From positions 62,001-126,000 of the forward strand of contig NZ_AFIG01000001.1 of NCBI RefSeq assembly GCF_000214595.1: a stretch of DNA of 64,000 nt. The letters run 5' to 3'. A program made the position numbers and the translations under genes. This document shows, piece after piece, positions 16,028 to 26,098 of this stretch. Within the stretch, counting starts at the first letter, position 1. Every line of letters starts with the position of its first letter. The DNA is from Methylophaga thalassica MP. GTDB taxonomy: Bacteria > Pseudomonadota > Gammaproteobacteria > Nitrosococcales > Methylophagaceae. The notes beneath the pieces were generated by a model. The model did no database searches, was not told where the DNA came from, and was given only the letters and a program-made list of their open reading frames with translations.

Positions 16028-18403
16028 ATGTATCGATTTATTCGTTTGACCACAAAGCTTATTTTAATTTTAGCGTTGTTGACCCTTATCGCCGCCGGCG
16101 TGATTTATTTCTTTTTGGCTCCCAAACTGCCTGACACTAACACCCTTAAAGAAACTCAGTTGCAAATCCCTTTGCGAATTTTCAGCTCTGAAGGTCTATT
16201 AATGGCTGAATTTGGCGAGAAAAGACGTATTCCAGTGGAATATAATGATATCCCCAAACCGCTGGTTGAGGCCTTTTTAGCTGCAGAGGATGATCGCTTC
16301 TACCAGCATCCTGGGGTTGATTATCAGGGCATTATTCGTGCTGCTTACTCCCTGCTGCTCACAGGTGAAAAATCACAGGGTGGTAGTACAATCACCATGC
16401 AAGTTGCGCGCAATTTTTTCTTATCTAATGAAAAAACTTATCTAAGAAAATTAAATGAAATTATTCTCGCACTGGAGATTGAAAAGGTTTTATCGAAAGA
16501 AGAAATTTTAGCGCTTTACTTAAATAAAATATATCTAGGCAGTCGTGCCTACGGTGTTGGTGCCGCTGCTAATGTCTATTACGGCAAGCCACTGGATCAG
16601 TTATCTCTCGCTGAGATGGCGATGATTGCAGGCTTACCCAAAGCCCCTTCCGCTTATAATCCGATAGCCAATCCAGAACGCGCGACAGTAAGACGAAACT
16701 ATGTTTTACGACGTATGTGGGAAGTCGGCTTTATCCAGAAAGCCGATTACGAGGAAGCCATAAAAGCACCCGTTACTGCCAGCTACCATGGCCCGGAAAT
16801 CAAAGTTTACGCGCCGTATGTGTCTGAAATGGTTCGTACAGAATTGATTAATAAGTTTGGTGAAGAGGCGTACACCAATGGCTTTAACGTCTATACAACG
16901 ATTCGTGCAAAGCATCAGCAAGCAGCCAATAAGGCATTACAATCGGCTTTGTTAGATTACGATCGCAGACATGGCTATCGCGGTCCAGTTGCAAATGTGG
17001 CTTTACCAGAAGATGTTTCTGACCGCGTAGCTCTTGATAAAGTTGTTAAGGACTATGACAACATAGGTCCGTTAAAAACGGCTGTTGTGATTGAGACCAC
17101 AGATGAAAAAGCAGAGCTCTATATTCGAAACTGGGGGTATGCTCAATTACCACTTAATGCCGTTAAGTGGGCTCAGAAAAAACTCAGTACCAACAGTCGT
17201 GGCCCTGTCCCTAAAAAGATCACAGATGCCATCAAAGTAGGTGACATCATCCGTGTCGAACAATTGACCAGCCCTAACTGGGAATTGGCTGAATTACCTG
17301 AGGCCCAAGGCGCATTAATTGCTGTTGCCCCATATGATGGTGCAGTCACAGCATTGAATGGTGGTTTTGACTTCTTTAATAACAAGTTTAACCGTGTGAC
17401 CCAATCTCGTCGCCAACCCGGCTCTGGCTTCAAACCCTTTATCTACTCTGCTGCCTTGGAAAAAGGGTACACCGCAGCGACGATTATTAATGATGCACCA
17501 GTGGTGTTTGATGATCCTGGTCTAGAGAACGTCTGGCGGCCACAAAACTATAGCGGTAAATTCTTTGGGCCCACACGTTTACGCGAAGCCCTTATTCATT
17601 CGCGTAATCTGGTATCAATCCGATTGCTGCGCGATATTGGAGCTGACTATGCCGTTGAATATGCAGAACGTTTTGGCTTCAAACCCGGCATGATGCATAA
17701 AAATCTGTCATTAGCGCTGGGCAGTGGCAGTGCCGCCCCATGGGATATGGCACGTGCCTATTCCTCACTGGCTAATGGTGGTTATAAAGTTGAGCCCTAC
17801 ATCATCCAGCGTGTAGAAGATGCCTCTGGAAAAATTGTGATGCAGGCAACACCTGATACCGTTTGTGAAACCTGCCTGATGGATGAATCTACTCTTGATG
17901 AGAGTGATTTCCATGTCGCCAAACGTATCATGACGCCACAAAATAACTACATCATGAATAGCCTGTTACGGGATGTGGTTAAACATGGCACAGGTCGGAA
18001 AGCGATGAGTCTAGGTCGTGATGATTTAGCAGGAAAAACCGGTACAACCAATGATCAGGTGGATGCCTGGTTTAATGGTTTTCATCCAGAATTAGTGGCT
18101 GTAGCCTGGGTAGGATTCGATAATCCACACTCATTAGGCCGCTATGAAACAGGGGGTCGCGCCGCTTTACCAATGTGGATAGATTTCATGAAAGTTGCTC
18201 TGGAAGGCATGCCTGAAGCACCATTGCAACCACCTGTTGGTATGGTAACCGTCAGAATCGATCCTGCGACAGGCCTACTGGCTAGACCTGAAGCCACAGA
18301 TGCGATATACGAGACCTTCAGAGAAGAATATGTACCAAAACAGATGGCACCGCTATCTGGGCAAGGTGACAGCGGTACATCACCGGCCATCGACTTATTC
18401 TGA
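16028..18403 (+). CDS. mrcA: Penicillin-binding protein 1A (bifunctional glycosyltransferase/transpeptidase)
   Basis: Class A PBP that polymerises and crosslinks peptidoglycan at the periplasmic face. I use the ATG at 16028 (791 residues, MYRFIRLTTKL then a membrane helix); a GTG at 15977 would add 17 residues with no hydrophobic or family reason. The glycosyltransferase domain has the catalytic Glu87 in EDDRFYQHPG, then GGSTITMQVARN and LALYLNKIYLG. After an OB-like insert, the transpeptidase has Ser466-x-x-Lys469 (SGFK), SRN and KTGTTND. It is divergent from pilM, as in E. coli and Pseudomonas. Confidence 0.95.
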   Translation: MYRFIRLTTKLILILALLTLIAAGVIYFFLAPKLPDTNTLKETQLQIPLRIFSSEGLLMAEFGEKRRIPVEYNDIPKPLVEAFLAAEDDRFYQHPGVDYQGIIRAAYSLLLTGEKSQGGSTITMQVARNFFLSNEKTYLRKLNEIILALEIEKVLSKEEILALYLNKIYLGSRAYGVGAAANVYYGKPLDQLSLAEMAMIAGLPKAPSAYNPIANPERATVRRNYVLRRMWEVGFIQKADYEEAIKAPVTASYHGPEIKVYAPYVSEMVRTELINKFGEEAYTNGFNVYTTIRAKHQQAANKALQSALLDYDRRHGYRGPVANVALPEDVSDRVALDKVVKDYDNIGPLKTAVVIETTDEKAELYIRNWGYAQLPLNAVKWAQKKLSTNSRGPVPKKITDAIKVGDIIRVEQLTSPNWELAELPEAQGALIAVAPYDGAVTALNGGFDFFNNKFNRVTQSRRQPGSGFKPFIYSAALEKGYTAATIINDAPVVFDDPGLENVWRPQNYSGKFFGPTRLREALIHSRNLVSIRLLRDIGADYAVEYAERFGFKPGMMHKNLSLALGSGSAAPWDMARAYSSLANGGYKVEPYIIQRVEDASGKIVMQATPDTVCETCLMDESTLDESDFHVAKRIMTPQNNYIMNSLLRDVVKHGTGRKAMSLGRDDLAGKTGTTNDQVDAWFNGFHPELVAVAWVGFDNPHSLGRYETGGRAALPMWIDFMKVALEGMPEAPLQPPVGMVTVRIDPATGLLARPEATDAIYETFREEYVPKQMAPLSGQGDSGTSPAIDLF

Positions 18404-18404
18404 T

Positions 18405-19895
18405 TTATCGAACCTGTTTGGCCAACTGCCCGGACTGTAATTCACCGTTCGGGTAGTCGCCATTCAGTAATCGTAATTGCTCAATTGGGCTGTTGCTGAT
18501 TCTGCTTTGTTTTGCCCATGAAGCATAATTATCGTTTTTACCCACCCTGAGAATTTGGATTTTTAGCTCCTGAGCCAGTTTAATTTCATCTTCTCGCAAA
18601 CTATGCAGACTTTTAATCGTGTTAATAAAAGCCTGATCATAGCTGCTAAACAAAGTGTTACTTTCTGCACCACCAAAGAAAATATAGGCTTTATCTTTTA
18701 AGTAAACGACAGCGACCCTGACGGTTTTATCCTGAGCAAGCGCAATCCCGGTATATCCGTCGAGCCCATGACTATTAAAGCTTTGGCCAGAACGAATTGT
18801 GGTAATTTTCAAACGTTGCTTAATAAACTGCTCCGGCGTTAACTTACGATTCAGATCCGCTGCGCCCATTTCAACGACAGCCTTGCCATCAGGGGCTACA
18901 GCCTGCAGGCTATCCGGGTTATTGTTAATGTGCCATTTTTCAGGAAAATCAACAGCAAACCCCATAGCAAGATGATAAAAATGATTTTCGGAGCGAATGC
19001 CCTGCTCCTCACTATCACCAAAGGTCATGCCGGCGATATGGTCTAAATAAGCCGTTCTGTCGATTTTACCGTCAGTCACTTTATATTTATCCGCAGCGGC
19101 AACAACGCCTTGCAACCGTGTATCATTATCAGGGTGACTAGCAAATAAACCATGGTAGCCTTGGTACTCACGGCCTTGTTTCTTTGCCTCAACAGCAGCA
19201 AAAATCTCCTGATTTTTCAGTACAGTGATGACATCAATCATGGCATGTGGATCATAGCCTGCTCTGGCCAGATACTCGGCACCTAAGCGATCCGACTCAA
19301 GCTCATGTTCACGACCATAACCGCTTAATAAAGCACCACCTAACATATTGAAGATATTCTGGGACCCTGCATTACGTAGCTCCGGGATTAATATCGAGCC
19401 CAGGGTATATCCAATATTGGCCGCTTGTGCCGCACTTTGTTGTCTGACACCATGCCGGGCAGTGACATGACCAATTTCATGGCCAAGCACCGCAGCAAGT
19501 TCAGCTTCAGAATTCAGATAAGCCATTAGGCCACGGGTGATATAAACATAACCACCTGGCAAGGCAAAGGCATTGATGACCGGAGAATCCAGTACAGTAA
19601 ATCGATAGACTAAGTCTTTACGATGACTAACCGATGCCAGTTTTTCGCCCACAGACTGCACATAACGTTGCAGTTGTTCATCATCATAACGACCATATTC
19701 GGCAATGATTTTGGGATGATTGGTTCTTCCCATCTCCAGCTCGGTATCTTCACCAAACATGACGAAGTTTTGATCACCGGTTACCGGATTCGTTGCACAT
19801 CCACCAAGCCCCAGAAACAACAAAGCCCCTGCGATTAAGCAGAGGCTTCGTATTCTGTCGTGACTTGTACTACCTTGTACGAACACGTCAATCAT
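18405..19895 (-). CDS. M48-family zinc metalloprotease lipoprotein
   Basis: A 496-residue protein. Signal peptide with lipobox LGGC (Cys near residue 33) predicts an envelope lipoprotein. The M48 catalytic motif HEIGH is near residue 142, with the third zinc ligand Glu in HELESDRLG about 55 residues later. The N-terminal 260 residues resemble BepA/LoiP-type periplasmic quality-control proteases. Beyond that is a ~130-residue domain and a C-terminal segment (LRLLNGDYPNGELQSGQ) seen in long bacterial M48 proteins and LysM-like in character. It ends 1 bp from the convergent mrcA, with no terminator between. Confidence 0.85.
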   Translation of the reverse strand: MIDVFVQGSTSHDRIRSLCLIAGALLFLGLGGCATNPVTGDQNFVMFGEDTELEMGRTNHPKIIAEYGRYDDEQLQRYVQSVGEKLASVSHRKDLVYRFTVLDSPVINAFALPGGYVYITRGLMAYLNSEAELAAVLGHEIGHVTARHGVRQQSAAQAANIGYTLGSILIPELRNAGSQNIFNMLGGALLSGYGREHELESDRLGAEYLARAGYDPHAMIDVITVLKNQEIFAAVEAKKQGREYQGYHGLFASHPDNDTRLQGVVAAADKYKVTDGKIDRTAYLDHIAGMTFGDSEEQGIRSENHFYHLAMGFAVDFPEKWHINNNPDSLQAVAPDGKAVVEMGAADLNRKLTPEQFIKQRLKITTIRSGQSFNSHGLDGYTGIALAQDKTVRVAVVYLKDKAYIFFGGAESNTLFSSYDQAFINTIKSLHSLREDEIKLAQELKIQILRVGKNDNYASWAKQSRISNSPIEQLRLLNGDYPNGELQSGQLAKQVR

Positions 19896-19920
19896 AGTTC
19901 AAACCATTTTGTTCGACAGA

Positions 19921-20121
19921 TTATTTACCGTATTTTTGACGGAATTTATCAACACGACCCGCTGTGTCTAACATTTTTTGTTTGCCAGTGTAGAACGGGT
20001 GGCATTCTGAACACACATCCAGAGTCAAGTCTGAAGTGCGTGTAGAGCGAGTTTTAAAGGTGTTACCGCAGCTACAGGTAACATTGATCTCGGTGTAATC
20101 TGGATGGATATCCGCTTTCAT
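19921..20121 (-). CDS. rpmE: 50S ribosomal protein L31 (bL31), zinc-binding form
   Basis: A 66-residue ribosomal protein starting [12 protein letters not shown]; an upstream TTG at 20148 is in frame but the conserved start is the ATG at 20121. Four cysteines (CSC near residue 16 and CSEC near 37) are the zinc-binding C+ form; zinc-free paralogues lack them. Typical ending HPFYTGKQK...FRQKYGK. A small hairpin and a promoter-like sequence lie upstream. Confidence 0.95.
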   Translation of the reverse strand: MKADIHPDYTEINVTCSCGNTFKTRSTRTSDLTLDVCSECHPFYTGKQKMLDTAGRVDKFRQKYGK

Positions 20122-20159
20122 ATCTGTACTCGTTATGTGTGTTTGCAAAAAATCTTGCT

Positions 20160-20175
20160 GTAACCATAAGGTTAC
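20160..20175 (-). promoter_or_regulatory. Hairpin in the rpmE 5' leader
   Basis: A perfect 6-bp stem, GTAACC (20160-20165) with GGTTAC (20170-20175), around a 4-nt loop, ~40 nt upstream of the rpmE start. E. coli bL31 is known to repress its own translation through its leader RNA, so this could be such a site; no homology of the element is shown here. Confidence 0.35.
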
Positions 20176-20193
20176 GAGCTTTAGAACCGCGTT

Positions 20194-20222
20194 ATTTTAT
20201 AGATCAACCTTGCTTCAGGCAA
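20194..20222 (-). promoter_or_regulatory. Candidate promoter for rpmE
   Basis: Minus strand TTGCCT (20217-20222), 17-nt spacer, TAAAAT (20194-20199), ~75 bp upstream of the rpmE ATG. Seen by eye only. Confidence 0.4.
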
Positions 20223-20244
20223 GTTTATTTACAATAAAATCTGC

Positions 20245-20820
20245 TTAAGCTTTCTCAGCGACCAGCATGGCTTGATCTCGCCAACCTGACTCAAGCTGCC
20301 CCAACACAGATTCTTCACGATAAACCCGAACGTTAAGACTGCTAAACATATGCAGTAGCTCATTATCATCTAACAGAAAGTCAGGGTTATTCGGACCAAT
20401 CTCATTAACTTTATTCCGACAAAACGTCTGATAAAACAACAGACCACCCGACTTGAGAGCATCAGCAATCACTGGTGCCATATCCCGTACTAAAAAATGC
20501 GATACGACAATCACATCATAGACTGCTGGTGCAGGTGGCTCCGCAATGACATCGCGTTGTTGTGCATGAATATCCAAAGAGACTTTTCCGGCATTTATCT
20601 TTAATTGTTCAATCGCGACCGATGAAATATCCCAACTCTCAACTTTTAAGTCTTTCTCTGCTAAAAAAAGACTATTGCCACCCACCCCACAAGCCAGATC
20701 TAATGCCAGGCCAGTTTTAGGTAATAAATGCTGGTTTTGCTCTAACACCATTGAAACACCCGGTTTCTCATCATAGCGTTTGCTATAAATCGCATCCCAT
20801 TTTTGTTGAGCATCCATCAT
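20245..20820 (-). CDS. Class I SAM-dependent methyltransferase (TehB-like)
   Basis: About 191 residues from the ATG at 20820, which shares a base with the trkH stop (TAATG). The longer frame to 20907 lies inside trkH and is unlikely. Motif I ALDLACGVGGNSLFLAEK binds S-adenosylmethionine; motif II follows in VESWDISSVAI, and YDVIVVSHFLVRDM is the post-motif strand. Similar small methyltransferases are annotated as TehB-like or thiopurine-type; the substrate is unknown. Coupled translation with trkH is clear, but no functional link is. Confidence 0.75.
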   Translation of the reverse strand: MMDAQQKWDAIYSKRYDEKPGVSMVLEQNQHLLPKTGLALDLACGVGGNSLFLAEKDLKVESWDISSVAIEQLKINAGKVSLDIHAQQRDVIAEPPAPAVYDVIVVSHFLVRDMAPVIADALKSGGLLFYQTFCRNKVNEIGPNNPDFLLDDNELLHMFSSLNVRVYREESVLGQLESGWRDQAMLVAEKA

Positions 20821-22271
20821 TAGCGACGCCAAAAGGCCGGGGTCAACACCACAAGCAAAGTAAATATTTCTAATCGTCCCAATAGCATAGCCATGGCTAA
20901 TACCCATTTGGAGGGTGCATTAATTTCACCAAAGTTAGCACCCACTTCGCCAAGCCCTGGACCGAGATTATTCAGGCAGGCTGTTACTGCAGAGAATGAG
21001 GTCACTACATCAAGGCCGGTCGACATTAAAAATAAATGCATGATACTGAAACAGAACACATACATGGCAAAAAAGCCCCAGACCGCGCCAACCACTTTCG
21101 CAGGCAGGGCTTTGCCATTCACCTTGATGGCAAATACCGCATTAGGGTGAATCAGACGTAATACTTCACGATACCCCTGTTTAAACAGCAGCATGATACG
21201 GATAACTTTAATACCGCCCCCCGTGGAAAAAGCACAGCCACCGATATAACTTGCCATCAATAATAGGATAGGTAAGAAACCAGGCCACAGGTAATAATCG
21301 GTTGTGGTGTAACCAGCCGTTGTACCGATAGACACTGTCTGGAAAACGCCTTGATGCACTGCGGTCCAAAGGTTATCGAAGGTACCACTGAAATACAGAT
21401 AACTCGACGTCACTACTGATATCACGCCAAGTATTGCCAGATAAGTCCGTAACTCAGAGTCTTTCCAATAATGTTTGACGCTACGATGTCGCCAGGCCAG
21501 GAAATGTAGAGAAAAATTCATCCCGGAAATCAGCATAAAGACCACCGTGATCATTTCAATAGTGGCACTATCAAAAAAACCGATACTGGCATCATGGGTA
21601 GAGAAACCACCGATGGCTACCGTTGAGAAACTATGACAAATCGCATCAAACCAGGTCATACCAGCAACTCGAAACGCAATAGCACAGGCAATGGTTAATG
21701 ATAGATAGATATACCAAAGCGCCTTAGCCGTTTCCGTGATGCGCGGTGTCAGTTTGGCATCTTTCATTGGACCGGGTGTCTCAGCACGGTAGAGCTGCAT
21801 GCCCCCGACACCCAACAGGGGCAGAATGGCCACCGCTAACACCACAATCCCCATACCACCTAACCACTGTAGAAACTGGCGATAAAATAGAACCGCTTTA
21901 GGCAGTGTGTCTAAGCCTGTAAGTACAGTTGCTCCAGTAGTTGTCAGCCCCGACATGGATTCAAACACAGCATCAGTGAATGACATTTTAGGGACTTCAG
22001 TCAAAAAGAAAGGTAATGACCCAGACAAACCAAGAGCGATCCAGAACATCACCACTACGATAAAGCCATCGCGTATTTTTAGTTCTTTACGGTGATGTCT
22101 AACGGGTAACCAAAACAATAAACCGATAATCAACAACAAAACAAAGGCCGTTAAAAACGCACTACTGGCACCATCTTGGAAGTACCAGGACACCAACACA
22201 GGAGGCAGCATCGTGATACTGAACAGCGATAACAAAATACCTAGAATGCGTTGAATCGTCAGTAATTGCAT
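20820..22271 (-). CDS. trkH: Trk-type potassium uptake protein, membrane subunit
   Basis: A 483-residue integral membrane protein of the TrkH/KtrB superfamily. Four pore-loop repeats are recognisable, for example SGLTTTGATVL, TVAIGGFSTHD, TAGYTTTDYYLWPG and TACLNNLGPGLG, each carrying the selectivity-filter Gly region. It imports K+ with TrkA, which is not in the window. The next gene upstream on this strand is lnt, 5 bp away. Confidence 0.93.
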   Translation of the reverse strand: MQLLTIQRILGILLSLFSITMLPPVLVSWYFQDGASSAFLTAFVLLLIIGLLFWLPVRHHRKELKIRDGFIVVVMFWIALGLSGSLPFFLTEVPKMSFTDAVFESMSGLTTTGATVLTGLDTLPKAVLFYRQFLQWLGGMGIVVLAVAILPLLGVGGMQLYRAETPGPMKDAKLTPRITETAKALWYIYLSLTIACAIAFRVAGMTWFDAICHSFSTVAIGGFSTHDASIGFFDSATIEMITVVFMLISGMNFSLHFLAWRHRSVKHYWKDSELRTYLAILGVISVVTSSYLYFSGTFDNLWTAVHQGVFQTVSIGTTAGYTTTDYYLWPGFLPILLLMASYIGGCAFSTGGGIKVIRIMLLFKQGYREVLRLIHPNAVFAIKVNGKALPAKVVGAVWGFFAMYVFCFSIMHLFLMSTGLDVVTSFSAVTACLNNLGPGLGEVGANFGEINAPSKWVLAMAMLLGRLEIFTLLVVLTPAFWRR

Positions 22272-22276
22272 GATGG

Positions 22277-23782
22277 TTAGGTTGAATCCGTTTTACGGTG
22301 ATAATAAAACCAGCTTAGCAGCATCAAAAGCATCAATATAAACACTGGCCAGCGTTTGGCGATGACATAGGGTGTTGCCCCCTGTCTGGGCTGAATATCG
22401 GTAGTCAATGTCGCCTGCTCAAATTGAGGGGTTTGTGACTGAATACGTCCTTTATAATCGACAAAAGCTGAGATGCCATTAGTGGTCGCCCGTACCAGCG
22501 GCCTTTCTGCTTCTAAAGCGCGGCTACGTGAAATTTGTAAATGTTGATGCGGCGCGAATGAATCGCCATACCAGGCATTATTGGTGGCATTAACAAGGAT
22601 AGAAGCTTGAGGTAATGCATCTAACACTTCAAGGGAAAAAACATCTTCATAACAAATAGAAATACCCACTTGCTGCCCAGAGGCTTTTAACAGGCTTTGC
22701 TTTTCTGGTCCCGGCACAAAGCCTGACATTGGCAAATCAAAAAAAGCAATCAAGCCGCGAAGCCAGGCAAAAGGCACGTAATCGCCGAAAGGCACCAGAT
22801 GGCGTTTATGATAGAAGCCCTCATCCTGCCCGGCGACCATCATACTGTTGTAGTAGTCCTGGCCATTTTTATCTTCAACCGGCAGGCCAAGTAAAATATC
22901 GGTATTGTGTTGTTGCGCTTCTTTAATAAGCGGTTCGATATAAAAGTCTTTTAGTTGATGATAAAAAGCGGGAACGGCATTTTCGGGCCACACCACCAGC
23001 TGGCTGTCCCAATGTTGTTCCGTTAATTGCTGATACAGGGTAAGTGTGCTGACAAGCTGTTCAGGACTCCACTTCACATCTTGCGGCACATTGCCCTGCA
23101 CAATCGTGGTTTTGATAGGTTCGCCAGCCGTCCAAGTCCAATCGACAGATTGCAACCCTTGTCCCCCGCACCAAATAACCACAACAGGCAATATGAACAA
23201 CGGTTTTTTGTATTTAAACAAAATAAACAAACAGCTTGCCGTCAGCGCAACCAGGAAAGAGACAGCATTGACGCCCATGACAGGCACCCAGCCAGCTAAC
23301 GGCCCCTCAATTTGACTCACACCCAACTCTAACCAGGGAAAACCACTCAAGAACCACGCTTTAAATAATTCAAAACCGAACCAGGCAATGGGTAACAGTA
23401 AAGCAATATCAAATAAGGAAAATGTGTAAGAAGAGAGTTTCTTTACCAGCCAGCCAAATAATGCCAGATAGGAAGCCAGAATCGCGACAAACAAAAATGT
23501 CAGCATTCCCGCTAAAAACCAGCTGGTATGACCGAAGACATGGATAGCCACATACACCCATGACACACCCACACCAAACATGCCAAGTCCAAACAGCCAG
23601 CCTCGCCATGCAGCTTGTTTTGCCGTGGTGTTATCCCAGCTGGCGAAAAGCAGAATCAGACTTAAAACAGCAATCGGATAAGCGTTAAAGGGAGAAAATG
23701 CCAGCGGTAAAATAGCACCGCCAAATAATGCAACGATATGTCCTTTCCAACCCTGCATAGTCAGCCCATTATTCTTTTGCAT
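22277..23782 (-). CDS. lnt: Apolipoprotein N-acyltransferase
   Basis: A 501-residue inner-membrane enzyme that adds the third acyl chain to lipoproteins. The N-terminal half is a bundle of membrane helices; the C-terminal half is a nitrilase-fold periplasmic domain with the catalytic triad in WPENAVP (Glu), YHKRHLVPFGDYVP (Lys) and SICYEDVF (Cys). The start shares a base with the ybeX/corC stop (TAATG). Substrates in this window include PilP and the M48 lipoprotein. Confidence 0.95.
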   Translation of the reverse strand: MQKNNGLTMQGWKGHIVALFGGAILPLAFSPFNAYPIAVLSLILLFASWDNTTAKQAAWRGWLFGLGMFGVGVSWVYVAIHVFGHTSWFLAGMLTFLFVAILASYLALFGWLVKKLSSYTFSLFDIALLLPIAWFGFELFKAWFLSGFPWLELGVSQIEGPLAGWVPVMGVNAVSFLVALTASCLFILFKYKKPLFILPVVVIWCGGQGLQSVDWTWTAGEPIKTTIVQGNVPQDVKWSPEQLVSTLTLYQQLTEQHWDSQLVVWPENAVPAFYHQLKDFYIEPLIKEAQQHNTDILLGLPVEDKNGQDYYNSMMVAGQDEGFYHKRHLVPFGDYVPFAWLRGLIAFFDLPMSGFVPGPEKQSLLKASGQQVGISICYEDVFSLEVLDALPQASILVNATNNAWYGDSFAPHQHLQISRSRALEAERPLVRATTNGISAFVDYKGRIQSQTPQFEQATLTTDIQPRQGATPYVIAKRWPVFILMLLMLLSWFYYHRKTDST

Positions 23783-24645
23783 TATTCGGTATCTGCTTCT
23801 GGCTCTTCTTCCGGTAACACCACCATCTTCATCAGATATAAACGACGGTTATCTGCGCGTAAAATCGTGAACTGGAAACGGTCAATCGTGATTTCTTCAC
23901 CACGTTCAGGCAAATGCCCAAACTGATTAACAACATAACCACCCACCGTATCAAAATCTTCATCACTCCAATCAGTTTCAAAAAACTCGTTGAAGTCTTC
24001 CACCATCGTTAAGGCTTTGATAGTGTAGGTGTTTTCATTCCTTTGCAGAATAGGTGCATCATCATCAATATCATGTTCGTCTTCAATTTCACCGACGATT
24101 TGTTCTAATACATTTTCAATCGTGACAATACCAGCCACACCACCATATTCGTCTACGACGATGGCCATATGATTACGGCGTGCCCGAAACTCACGTAACA
24201 ACACATTCAAGCGCTTGCTTTCGGGAATAAATACAGCGGGACGTAATATCTCACGCAGATCAAAATTGAAATCACCGCTGTTCACCACGGCCGTTAATAA
24301 GTCCTTGGCGAGCAGAATGCCAATCACATCATCACGGTCATCATCCATCACAGGAAAGCGAGAGTGCGCCGTTTCAGTGACCAGTTTCAATGTTTCTTCA
24401 GGGGCAGCATCACGTGAAACCATGACCACTTGTGAGCGTGGAATCATAATATCGCGGGCCTGCATTTGCGAAACGCTTAATGCACCTTCAACAATAGATA
24501 GCGCTTCTGAATCCAGAATATGCCGTTCAGAAGCTGAACGAATTAATTCAATCAGTTGTTCCTGATCTTGCGGTTCCAGAAACAAGTTACTGAGCTTTCG
24601 CACCCAGGATTGATTTGCTAAGCGACTCGGTCGTCCTTCACTCAT
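23782..24645 (-). CDS. ybeX: CorC/YbeX family protein (CBS pair + transporter-associated domain)
   Basis: About 287 residues from the ATG at 24645, which overlaps the ybeY stop by 4 bp (ATGA) and has GGGAG upstream; an ATG 18 bp earlier is less likely. It has two CBS domains ([17 protein letters not shown]...[10 protein letters not shown] and [16 protein letters not shown]...[23 protein letters not shown]) and a C-terminal CorC_HlyC domain. The family is associated with Mg/Co efflux and, in E. coli, with ribosome function together with YbeY. Confidence 0.93.
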   Translation of the reverse strand: MSEGRPSRLANQSWVRKLSNLFLEPQDQEQLIELIRSASERHILDSEALSIVEGALSVSQMQARDIMIPRSQVVMVSRDAAPEETLKLVTETAHSRFPVMDDDRDDVIGILLAKDLLTAVVNSGDFNFDLREILRPAVFIPESKRLNVLLREFRARRNHMAIVVDEYGGVAGIVTIENVLEQIVGEIEDEHDIDDDAPILQRNENTYTIKALTMVEDFNEFFETDWSDEDFDTVGGYVVNQFGHLPERGEEITIDRFQFTILRADNRRLYLMKMVVLPEEEPEADTE

Positions 24646-25106
24646 GATTCCACTCCCTGCCATTCATAGGGATTAGCTATATTTAACTGATGCAGAATAG
24701 CTATTTCTAATGTTTCCATCTGTTCCGCTTCATCCGATTCAATATGATCATAACCTAATAAATGCAAACATCCATGGATCACCATATGTGCCCAGTGATG
24801 TAACTCGGCCTTACCTTGCTCTTGCGCTTCTTTTCTCACCACAGGCACACATATCACTAAGTCGCCTAATAAACGGGGTTCTAATTTAATGGGTGCATCA
24901 AAAGGAAAAGACAAGACATTGGTTGGCCCATTTTTGCCACGATACTGACCGTTGAGTTCAGCACTTTCTGTTTCATCGACTAAACGAATACTCAGCTCAC
25001 AGTCTTCATTGACTTCGTCTAATGCTGCTTCAGCCCACTGAGTAAACAGTGACTCATCCGGTATATCACCATCATAAGCACACTGAAAATCCACTACCAC
25101 GCTCAT
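24642..25106 (-). CDS. ybeY: Endoribonuclease YbeY (rRNA maturation factor)
   Basis: A 154-residue zinc endoribonuclease for 16S rRNA 3'-end maturation and ribosome quality control. The metal site [11 protein letters not shown] is complete (three His in H-x3-H-x5-H), preceded by LGDLVICVP and NVLSFPFD. Overlaps ybeZ by 4 bp and ybeX by 4 bp. Confidence 0.95.
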   Translation of the reverse strand: MSVVVDFQCAYDGDIPDESLFTQWAEAALDEVNEDCELSIRLVDETESAELNGQYRGKNGPTNVLSFPFDAPIKLEPRLLGDLVICVPVVRKEAQEQGKAELHHWAHMVIHGCLHLLGYDHIESDEAEQMETLEIAILHQLNIANPYEWQGVES

Positions 25107-26080
25107 GCTTTTCGGTCAGCCTTATCGTATGCCAAGATGACTTTTTGTACCAGCGAATGTCGAACAACATCTTTTGCCTGGAAGAAAGTAAAGCCGATAC
25201 CGTCCACATCCTTCAACACTTCAATCGCATGACGCAAGCCAGAACGGGTTGATCCAGGCAAATCCACCTGAGTGATATCACCGGTAATGACCGCAGTGGA
25301 GTTGTAACCCATCCGGGTCAGGAACATCTTCATTTGTTCGATCGTGGTATTTTGCGCTTCATCAAGAATAATGAAAGACTCATTGAGTGTGCGACCACGC
25401 ATATAGGCTAATGGCGCGACTTCAATCACATTGCGTTCCATTAACTTAGCCACGCGTTCAAACCCTAACATTTCATACAAGGCATCAAACAACGGTCTGA
25501 GATAAGGGTCAACTTTCTGAGCTAGATCCCCGGGCAAGAAACCGAGACGTTCACCGGCTTCTACTGCAGGTCTGACCAATACAATACGGCGACAAAAATC
25601 ACGTTCGAGGGCTTCCACCGCACAGGCCACGGCAAGATAGGTTTTACCGGTACCAGCAGGCCCTACACCAAAGTTAATATCATGGGTCATCACCCGACGT
25701 AAGTAGGCTTGCTGATTTTCACCACGGGCTTTAATCAAACCACGCTTGGTTTTAATCACCACTTCTTTATCAGGCTCACTGGCCGTGGCGACATCGTCAC
25801 CACCACTTTTGCGAATCGCCATATGAATCTGCTCGGGCGCTAATACGGTCTGCGCCGTTTCAGCATACAAGTCATGAATGACTTCCTGGATGAGTGTTAA
25901 TGTATCCGCCGGGCCAATAATCTGAAAGTTCACGCCCCGATTATTGATTTCCACACCAAAGCCGCGTTCCATCATACGAATATGTTCATCCAGATGACCA
26001 CACAGATTGGCAAGACGAGGGTTATCTGCCGGACTAAGCTCGAAGCTGATGCTATCGAGCGCTTGAGAAGTTTGAGTCAC
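25103..26080 (-). CDS. ybeZ: PhoH-like ATPase YbeZ
   Basis: A 325-residue P-loop ATPase of the PhoH family: N-terminal KH-like segment, Walker [12 protein letters not shown] near residue 143 and Walker [10 protein letters not shown]. It works with YbeY. Despite the family name there is no Pho box upstream; it lies within the miaB operon, 18 bp after miaB. Confidence 0.94.
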   Translation of the reverse strand: MTQTSQALDSISFELSPADNPRLANLCGHLDEHIRMMERGFGVEINNRGVNFQIIGPADTLTLIQEVIHDLYAETAQTVLAPEQIHMAIRKSGGDDVATASEPDKEVVIKTKRGLIKARGENQQAYLRRVMTHDINFGVGPAGTGKTYLAVACAVEALERDFCRRIVLVRPAVEAGERLGFLPGDLAQKVDPYLRPLFDALYEMLGFERVAKLMERNVIEVAPLAYMRGRTLNESFIILDEAQNTTIEQMKMFLTRMGYNSTAVITGDITQVDLPGSTRSGLRHAIEVLKDVDGIGFTFFQAKDVVRHSLVQKVILAYDKADRKA

Positions 26081-26098
26081 TATAGAATTCCGATGAGC

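Noticed and set aside
20206-20235. Small CTTGC/GCAAG hairpin followed by T-rich sequence, as a terminator
   Set aside because: The T-rich side is on the plus strand while the genes on both sides are on the minus strand; it overlaps the rpmE promoter candidate instead.
20821-20907. 29-residue extension of the methyltransferase into trkH
   Set aside because: The TAATG junction with trkH gives a coupled start at 20820 and the SAM fold begins after it.
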